Source: Sweltsa coloradensis (Eukaryota > Arthropoda > Insecta > Plecoptera > Chloroperlidae). Taken from it: a DNA stretch of 64,000 nt. Below are positions 55,901 to 64,000 of this stretch, piece by piece. The notes below the pieces were generated by a model. The model saw only the letters and a list, made by a program, of their open reading frames with translations, had not been told where the DNA came from and did no database searches. The stretch lies in contig JAMZAV010001710.1 in NCBI GenBank assembly GCA_024449915.1, positions 272,240 to 336,239 of the forward strand, written 5' to 3'. Positions within the stretch are counted from its first letter, which is position 1. Every line of letters begins with the position of its first letter. The position numbers were made by a program, and so were the translations under genes.

Positions 55901-58640
55901 CTTAAAATTGAATTCATAAAACAATACAAAACAAAATGAGAAAACTAGCATATAAAAACTCAAGAAAACTGATAAAAAGAAAATAACAAATAAAAAAAAA
56001 AAAAACTAAAAACTAAAATGCAAAATGCAAAATTAGAAAAATGAAAATTTCAAAATAAACTAAAATGAAAAAAAATGAAAATGAAACTGTCAAAAAAACT
56101 AAAACACAAAACTAACATACAATTAAAAAAAATAAAAATCAACAGCAAACTGACAAAACAAATTCAAAATCAAACTGAAAATGAAAAAGACAAAATGAAA
56201 ATTAATAAAATGAAAAAACAAATGACAAATCACATTGACAATCTAATTATGAAAACTGAAATTAATACAACTGAAAATGAAATAAAGTGAAAATGAAAAA
56301 TTAAATTGAAAAATGACTAAAAAGAAATACAAAAAATTGAAAAACTAAAACTATCAAATTAAACATGCATACAAAACAAATAAAATAAAAATAAAAACTG
56401 TCAAAATGAAAATGTAAAACTGGCAAAATGACAAATTACAAATGACAAATGACAAATAACAACTGACAAAAATCACAAACCAAATTAAAAAAAACTACAA
56501 AAACTACAAATTGAAAAAAACTGGAAAAATGAAAAAATGAAATTGAAATGACTAATCAAGCAAACTCAAAAGTTATTGAAAAAGACAATATTCAATACAA
56601 ACTGAGAAAACTAGAAATTACAAAATGAATGAAGAAAACTGTAAATGGAAATGAAAAAAAAAATTACAAACAACAATATAAAAAACTAAAAAATACAAAT
56701 ACAAAACATTAAATCTAACATTACAAAATCAAATTGAAAAATAACAAAAAAATGAAACGTAAACTTCAAAATGAAATCCACAAAATGAAAATTTACAATA
56801 AAAATTCTAAAAAAACAACTGACAAAATAATGGACAAAATGCAAAAATCAAACTGAAAATAAGCAAATACAAAAAAAAAAATGAAAAAATTACAATTTGA
56901 AAACTAAAACAAGCAAACTGACAAAACGTTATTAAGAAACTGACAATATAAATAAAACAAGAAAACAAGCAAATTACAAAATGAAGAATGAAAAAAAATG
57001 AAAAAGAAAAACTGACAAATACAAAAAACAATATGAAAATGACTAAAACTAACAACCTGACAAAACACAATGAACTAAATTCACAAATATCAAATGAAAA
57101 CTAGCAAATAACAAAATAAACTGTAAAAATTGAAAATAAATCACAAAATGAAAATGAAAAAAAATAAAACTACAACAAACTAAAATGACAAAATCAAACT
57201 ACAAAACAAACAAATACAAAATGACAAAATTCAAACTGAAAATGAAAATACAATTTGAAAAATGACAAAAACAAGCAAAATTAAAAAAATTAGAATGAAC
57301 AATTACAATAAAAAAAAACAACAAATTACAAAAAAATAAAAACTAACAACAAAAAAGAAATACAAATTGACAAAGAATAAAAGAAAAAACTACAACTACA
57401 AAATGAAGAAAATACAAAATACAAAATTGAAAACGAAAAATACAATTTACAAAATAACATAAAAATGAATATACAAACTGAAATTGTCAAAAAAAAATGA
57501 AAAAATGTAAACAATGAAATAAAATTTTCAAACAAATTCAAATGAAAACTGACAAAAAAAAATAAAAAAATGAAAAATTACAATTAATCTAAAAAAAAAC
57601 TAATAAAATGAAAAACTAAAATTAAAAATCAATGACAACAAATTCAAAAAGCAAAACAAAACTAGCAAATGACAAAATGAAATAAAAATTAAAAACTACA
57701 AAAAAATAATAAAACTAAAACCGAAAAGCAATGAAAAATAAACTAAAAAAATTATAAAATAAAATTGAAAAAAAAATTTAAAATGAAAATTAATGACTAA
57801 AAAAGCAAAAAAAATTATTGAAACTGACAAATGTCAATAATAAAACTACGAAAACAAATTAAAAAATGAAAATTGCAATAAAAAATTATTACAAAAATGA
57901 AAACAAATAAAATTAAAAAAAAACTGACAAAAAATAAAACGAAATTCTACAAAATAAAAAAAACTACAAAATGACAAAATTAATATAAAATGAAAAATAC
58001 AATTTGAAAACTGAAAAAAAAAAAAAATTATAAAAAATATAAAATAAATTTAAAAAACTAAAATTTAAAAATGAATACAATGTTCAAAATTAACAAAAAA
58101 AACTGACAAAATTACACAAAATTATCAAAAATGACAAAACTAACAATGACAAAATGCAATACTGTCAAAATTTACAAAATAAATTGAAATAAAAAAAAAA
58201 CAAAAAAAATTAAAAATATTAAAAACTAAAACAAGCAAACTAAAAATGCAAAATGACAAATTCAATAATAAACGACGAAAAAAGCGAATTAACAAAAGAA
58301 ATTGTAAATGAAAAATATTCAAATGAAAATTAAAAACAAAAAAATGACTAAAATAAACACTGACAAAAACATTGACAATACATTCAAAACAAAAAAAAAC
58401 TGAAAAAAAAACTCAATATAAACTCAAAATGAAAAATAAATAAAAAATTAAAAAAAACTAAAAATGTAATTAAAATGAAACTAACAAATAACAAACGAAA
58501 TAACATATTAAATCAAAATGAAATTAAAATTAAATGAAAACGAAAATACAAATTGACAATAAAACTAATAACAACAAAAATGCAAGTGGAAAATGAATTT
58601 ACAAAAACTAACATAAATAGAAAAGAAAAATTGTAAAATG
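52941..58640 (+). repeat. Satellite block B, degraded
   Basis: Same orientation and words as block A (CTGACAAAATG, AACTAGCAAA), but most units are eroded into A-rich text with missing bases. 52941-53230 still follows the order of the pseudo-LTR unit (GAGAAGAAACTGCA, TTTACCTTGG, CTAAAAGTGTTTT) while mixed with satellite words. Confidence 0.85.
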
Positions 58641-58930
58641 AAAAATCTTACATTACAAATATTTAATGCAATAAAAATTTGACAATTAAATTCAAATTCA
58701 AAACTCAATTAATTAAATTGAATAACAATTACAATATTACAAATATTTAAATGTTAAAATAGATCTTGAAAATTTATTGAAATGCAATATTTTATATTTA
58801 CTCTGAAAATTGGATTAAATAAATTTTTCAAATTTGTATTTTTTAATTGTTAATAGATTCAAATGATAATATAATTTCAATTTTTAAATTTTATTTTTTA
58901 TCATTTATTTAAAATTGCAATTTGAAATTC
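58641..58930. repeat. Satellite orientation switch 1
   Basis: A-rich satellite gives way to T-rich satellite through about 290 bases of mixed A/T sequence with no clear unit. Confidence 0.7.
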
Positions 58931-61815
58931 GTCCCTTTTTTTCAGGGGTATTCTTTTCCAGTTTTACGTTTCTTTTGTTAAATGCTAGTTTTCGTAAGGG
59001 GGATATTTTTAATATTTTCAGTTTTTCAATAACATTTTTTTTAGTTTTTTGTTTTAATCATTTTAAATTGTAAGTTTTTTTATTTTTACCCGTTTAATTT
59101 TTTCAAATTTTTTAGTTTTCGTCGTTTTATTTGGGAGAATGTTTGGATGGGCAATTGCCCTTTTTTCAGGGTTTTTAGTTTTAGGTTTTCTATTGTTGTT
59201 CGTCATTTTGGGCCCCGATTTCATTTCACAGTTTTACAATTTCATTTTAATTTAAAATCTAGTTTCCTTTGTTGGATATTTAAATATTGCGTTTTCAATA
59301 ACCCTTTTTACAGTTTCCTTGTTTTAGTCATCTTTAAATTGTAAGTTTTTTTATTTTCTGGTTTCATTTTGTAATTTTTTAGGGGTTTTTGTCAGTTTGA
59401 TTTTGTTAAAGAATGTCAGATTGGGCAATTTCATTTGTCAGGTTGTTAGTTTTGTCCCTTTTATATTGTAAATTTGTCATTTGACAGATTAATTTTCCCC
59501 AGTTTGCAATTTTATTTTGTTAATTTGCTGTTTCGTTTAGTTTTATATTTAAAAAAATTGTCCGGTTTTTCAAAAAAAATTTTGTCCCGTTGCTGTTTTT
59601 AAATCATTTTCCCAAAAGGTCAATTTTTTATTTTTTCAATTTTATTTTGTCAATTTTCTAGTTTTCGTTTAGTTTTATTTTTAAGAATGTCAGATTGTCG
59701 ATTCCATTTTTTCAGGTTTTTAAATTTAGCATTTTAAAATTGTAAGTTTTTCATTTTGTCAGATTTTCATTTTTTACAGTAGACAGTTTTATTCATCCCT
59801 TTTTTTAATTTGCTTTTTTTGTCGTTTTATATTGGGAAATTTTTGTCAGTTTCTCAATAACATTTGTCCCGGTTTTTTGTTTTTGTCATTTTCAAATTGA
59901 AATTTTTTATTTTTTAGAGTTTCCAAAATTTTTTCAATTTGTAGTTTTTGTCAGTTTGATTTTTTAGAAGGGCAGATTTCAATTGCAAATTTTTTCAGGT
60001 TGTTTTGTTTTAGTCATTTTTATATTTTAAGTTTGTCATTTTGAAAAGATTAAAATTTTTAAAAATTTTACCCAATTTATTTGTTTTAAACGCTTTTTTT
60101 GTCAGTTTTATATTGGGAAAAATTGTCAGTTTTTCAAGAAAAATTTTTTCAGTTTGTTGTTTTAGTTTATTTTCTATTGTAAGTTTGTATTTTGCCCGTT
60201 TTATTTTGTCATTTTTCTTGTTTTCGTCAGTTTTAAAATTTTTAAGAAAAGTCAGATTTTCCCAATTTCATTTTGTCAGGTTGTTGTTTTTAGACATTTT
60301 CAAATTGTTAAATTTTTTTTTTTACAGTTTCATTTTGTCAATTTGCTGTTTTCGTCAGTTTGATTTTGGAGAATGTTGGATTGTCACTTGGGTTTTGCAG
60401 GTTGTTTGTTTTTGTCATTTTCATTTTGTAAGTTTGGCCCTTTTGTCAGATTTTCATTTTCACAGTTTGACAGGGTTTTATTCATTCATTTTTTTAATTT
60501 TTTTGTTTTCGTCAGTTTTATATTGAAAAAATTTTCGTTTCTCCAAAAACATTTTGTCAGTTTGCTTTTTTTAGTCATTTTTTAAATTGTAAATTTTTCA
60601 TTTTTTTCAGTTTCATTTTGTCAATTTGCAGTTTTTGTCAGTTTTGATTTTTTCGAGAAGTTAGATTGCAAAATTGGGATTTTTTTAAAGGTTTTTAGTT
60701 TTAGTCATTTTATATTGTTGGGTTTTTTAAAATTTTTTCCCGTTTTTTAAATTTTTACAGTTTTACAGTTTAATTTTTTATTTTTTAAATTTTCTAGTTT
60801 TCGTCAGTTTTTAAAAGAAAAATTGTTTAGTTTCTCAAAACATTTTTTCAGATGGTTGTTTAAGTCATTTTAAAAATGGTCAATTTTTTATTTTACAGTT
60901 TAAATTTTTTCAATTTGTAGTTTTCGAGTTTTATTTTGTAAGAAGGCAGCGTGCGATTGCATTTTTTCAGGTGTTAGTTTTAGTCATTTTATATTGTAAG
61001 TTTGTCATTTTGTAGATTTTTTATTTTTCCCGTTTTACAGTTTCATTTATTCATTTTGTTTAATTTTCTTTTTTTCGTCGTTTGATATTGAAATATTTTC
61101 AGTTTATCAATAAAAAATTTTTTCCCGTTTTGCTTGTTTAGCAAATTTTAAATTGTAAGTTTTTTTTTTTACAATTTTATTTTGTAAAATTTTCTAGTTT
61201 TGTCAGTTTGATTTTTGTGAGAATGTTTGGGTTTTCACTTTCATTTTGTCAGGTTTTTAGGTTTTTGACATTTCAATTGGAAAATTTGTCATTTTGTCAG
61301 ATTTTCATTTTTACCCGTTTGGGCAGTTTTTTTTGTTTTTAAAAGCTTTTTTTCATCAAATTTTATTTGGGAGAATTTAGACTGGTTTAAGGCATTTTGT
61401 CAGGTTGGTTTGTTTTTGTATTTTCATATTGTTAGTTTTTAATTTTGTCAGATTTTTATTTTTACAGTTTGACATTTTAAAATTTATTTGTTAAAATTTG
61501 AGTTTTTTGTCACCCCCCCCCTTTGATATTGAATATTGCAGTTTTCAATAAATTTTTTTCAGTTTTCTTGTTTTAGTCAATTTTTAAAATTTTCAATTTT
61601 TTTATTTTTACAGTTTAATTTTGTCAATTTGGTAGGGTTTTTTTCAGTTTGATTTTTTTATGAATGTCAAAATTGTCAATTGCATTTTGTCACGTTGTTA
61701 GTTTTAGTTTATTTTCATATTGGGAAGTTTTTCATTTTGGCCCGTTTTCATTTTTACAGTTTGACAGTTTATTCATTAATTTTTTTTAAAATTTTCTAGT
61801 TTTTTTGTTTGATAT
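58931..61815 (-). repeat. Satellite block C, inverted and degraded
   Basis: T-rich strand with words GTTTTCGTCAGTTTGAT, CATTTTGTCAATTTGC and TGTCAGGTTGTTAGTTTTAG, the reverse complement of block A units. Many CCC/GGG triplets replace expected CAG/TGT-type letters. The 161-codon open frame at 60041 is satellite translation. Confidence 0.88.
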
Positions 61816-62630
61816 TGAATATTAAAATGACGAAAAATAGCAAATTAACCCAAAAAAATAAATGAAACTGTCAAACTGTGAAAATGAAAAAAATGACAAA
61901 ATTAAAACTAACAATAGAAAAGACTAAAACTAAAAACCCGTCAAAATGCAATTTCCCAAACTTAAAAATTCTCACAAAAACTAACTGACGAAAATAGCAA
62001 ATTGACAAAATGAAACTGTAAAAAAAGAAAAAAATTAAAAATTTTAAAAAGACTAAAAAAAAGGAAACTGTCAAAATGTTATTTAGAAAATGGGCAATAT
62101 TTAATATCCAAATGAGGAAAAACTAGATATTAATCAAATGAAATTGTCAAACGGTTTAAAATGAAAATCTTAAAAATGGGGAAAAAATTACAATTTTAAA
62201 ATGTTTTAAAACTAACAACCTGACAAAAGCAATTGACAATCGGGCATTCACAAATTCAAACTGACGAAAAAAAAACAAAAAGGGCAAAAAGAAAAATTGG
62301 GAAAATGACAAAATTACAATATGAAAATGACTAAAACAAGCAAAACAGACAAAATGTTATTGACAAACTGACAATATTTCAATATCAAACTGACGAAAAC
62401 TAGATATTAATCAAATGAAATTGTCAAACTGTGAAAATGAAAACCTGACAAAATGACGAACTAACAATATGAAAATGACTAAAACTAACAACCTGACAAA
62501 ATGCAATTGACAATCCAACATTCTCACAAACAAGCAAACTGACAAAATGTTATTGAGAAACTGACAATATTACAATATCAAACTGACGAAAACTAGCAAA
62601 TTTACAAAATGAAATTGTCAAACTGTGAAA
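61816..62630 (+). repeat. Satellite block D, plus orientation
   Basis: Begins at a short inverted junction (GATATTGAATATTAAAATGACG) and becomes well conserved from about 62320. Confidence 0.88.
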
Positions 62631-62952
62631 ATGCATTTTGTCAATTTGCAAGTCTTTCGTCAGTCTGATTTTGTAAGAATGTCAGATTGTCAATTGCATT
62701 TTGTCAGGTTGCTTGTTTAAGTCATTTTCAAATGGTCAATTTTTCATTTTTACAGTTTCATTGTGTCAATTTGCTAGTTTTCGTCAGTTTGATTTTGTAA
62801 GAATGTCAGATTGTCGATTGCATTTTGTCAGGTTGTAAGTTTAGTCATTCTCATATTGTCAAGTTGTCATGGTGTCAGATTTTCATTTTCACAGTTTGAC
62901 AGTTTCATTCATTCATTTTTATAATTTGCTAGTTTTCGTCAGTTTGATATTG
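62631..62952 (-). repeat. Satellite block E, inverted
   Basis: Clean T-rich units (CATTTTGTCAATTTGCAAG onward) between two orientation switches. Confidence 0.9.
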
Positions 62953-62978
62953 AATATCAAACTGACGAAAACTAGCAA
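62930..62978. repeat. Perfect palindromic satellite junction
   Basis: GTCAGTTTGATATTGAATATCAAACTGAC and its flanks (CTAGTTTTC on the left, GAAAACTAG on the right) form an uninterrupted palindrome of nearly 50 bp with its axis at about 62954. Confidence 0.92.
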
Positions 62979-63548
62979 ATTAACAAAATGAATAAATGAA
63001 ACTGTCAAACTGTGAAAATGAAAAACTGACAAAATTACAAACTAACAATATGAAAATGACTAAAACTAACAACCTGTCAAAATGCAATTGACAATCTAAC
63101 ATTCTCACAAAATCTAACTGACGAAAACTAGCAAATTAACAAAATGAAACTGTAAAATGAAAAACTTACAATTTGAAAATGACTAAAACAAGCAAACTGT
63201 CAAAATGTTATTGAGAAACTGACAATATTTCAATATCCAACTGAGGAAAACTAGATATTAATCAAATGAAATTGTCAAACTGTGAAAATGAAAATCTGAC
63301 AAAATGACGAACTAACAATATGAAAATGACTAAAACTAACAACGTGACAAAATGCAATTGACAATCTGACATTCTTACAAAATTCAAACTGACGAAAACT
63401 AGCAAATTGACAAAATGAAACTGTCAAACTGTGAAAATGAAAATCTGACAAAATGACAAATTTACAATATGAAAATGTCTAAAACTAACAACCTGACAAA
63501 ATGCAATTGACAATCTGACATTCTTACAAAATCAGACTGACGAAAACT
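62953..63548 (+). repeat. Satellite block F, plus orientation
   Basis: Clean alternation of both monomer types from the palindrome to CAGACTGACGAAAAC. Confidence 0.9.
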
Positions 63549-64000
63549 TTTTGTTTTTTGTTTTGTTTTTTTTTTGTTGTTGTTTTAGTCATTTTCAAAT
63601 TGTAAGTTCGTCATTTTGTCAGATTTTCATTTTCACAGTTTGACAATTTCATTTGATTAATATCTAGTTTTCCTCAGTTGGATATTGAAATATTGTCAGT
63701 TTCTCAATAACATTTTGACAGTTTCCTTGTTTTAGTCATTTTCAAATTGTAAGTTTTTCATTTTGTCAGTTTTTCATTTTCACAGTTTGACAGTTTCATT
63801 CATTCATTTTGTTAATTTGCTAGTTTTGTCAGTTTGATTTGTAGAATGTCATTGTCAATTGCTTTTGTCGTTGTAGTTTTAGTCATTTTCATAAATGTAA
63901 ATTTGTCAGATTGTCAATTGTTCATTTTGTCACGTTGTAGTTTTCGCATTTCATATTTTAATATTCGTATTTTGTCAGATTTTTCAGTTTATTTTGTTTA
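63549..64000 (-). repeat. Satellite block G, inverted, runs off the window
   Basis: Starts with a TTTTTGTTTTTTG simple stretch and GTTGTTG, then T-rich units; quality drops again after about 63840. Confidence 0.88.

Noticed and set aside
60041..60526. 161-codon open frame as a real gene
   Set aside because: It lies in inverted degraded satellite; residues repeat the satellite unit (VSF, FVRLL, FSQF) and no motif is present.
41930..64000. CRISPR-like array (regular repeats with variable spacers)
   Set aside because: Unit spacing is irregular, spacers are themselves related satellite sequence, there are no cas genes, and the context is eukaryotic.

Overview
This window is eukaryotic, almost certainly animal, non-genic DNA. 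It holds no operon-like gene packing, no bacterial gene and no intact host protein-coding gene that I can support. It is built of transposable elements, foldback repeats, tRNA-derived repeats and one very large AT-rich satellite. The element mix (Penelope-like element, CR1/L2-type LINEs, Ty3/Gypsy LTR element, hAT-type elements, tRNA-derived SINEs) and the very frequent palindromic word TAGGCCTA suggest a marine invertebrate genome. An echinoderm or another deuterostome is a guess that the sequence does not prove.

Layout. 0-1.2 kb: tRNA-Asn-like SINE copies in inverted orientation, ATT microsatellites and a 180-bp inverted repeat. 1.5-4.9 kb: a broken Penelope-like retroelement on the minus strand (RT plus GIY-YIG endonuclease) with direct and inverted terminal repeats. 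6.0-8.9 kb: a LINE relic on the minus strand split by a SINE-like insert (14-bp target duplication) and by a hAT-type element (8-bp target duplication), which itself carries two smaller elements. 10.4-11.6 kb and 21.1-21.5 kb: two inverted copies of a composite repeat (ACCGGTAT-rich segment plus a ~20-bp minisatellite). 11.6-14.8, 19.0-20.0 and 35.2-39.7 kb: at least ten copies of one non-autonomous family starting TTGGATGAGCG, with an asymmetric internal inverted repeat and a short 3' hairpin, reminiscent of Helentron-associated elements. 14.9-18.6 kb: a 3.8-kb palindrome. 21.7-22.35 kb: a 0.6-kb near-perfect palindrome flanked by TTAA. 25.1-35.1 kb: a complete but dead Ty3/Gypsy element with 765-bp LTRs and a 4-bp target duplication, with a LINE fragment inside it.

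40.6-42.0 kb: a 258-codon coiled-coil reading frame (unknown; possibly a retroelement ORF1/Gag) whose 3' end runs directly into the satellite. 41.9-64.0 kb: a satellite of two related monomers (about 125 and 148 bp) rich in CTGACAAAATG. Its orientation flips several times in the last 6 kb, it is interrupted at 51.6-52.9 kb by a tandem array of Penelope pseudo-LTRs (318-bp period), and it has long stretches where the consensus looks corrupted.

Nothing here forms a working pathway. The genes seen are remnants of mobile elements. The most unusual material is structural: repeated use of inverted (hairpin) architecture by unrelated sequences, including tRNA-derived units lying between long inverted arms.
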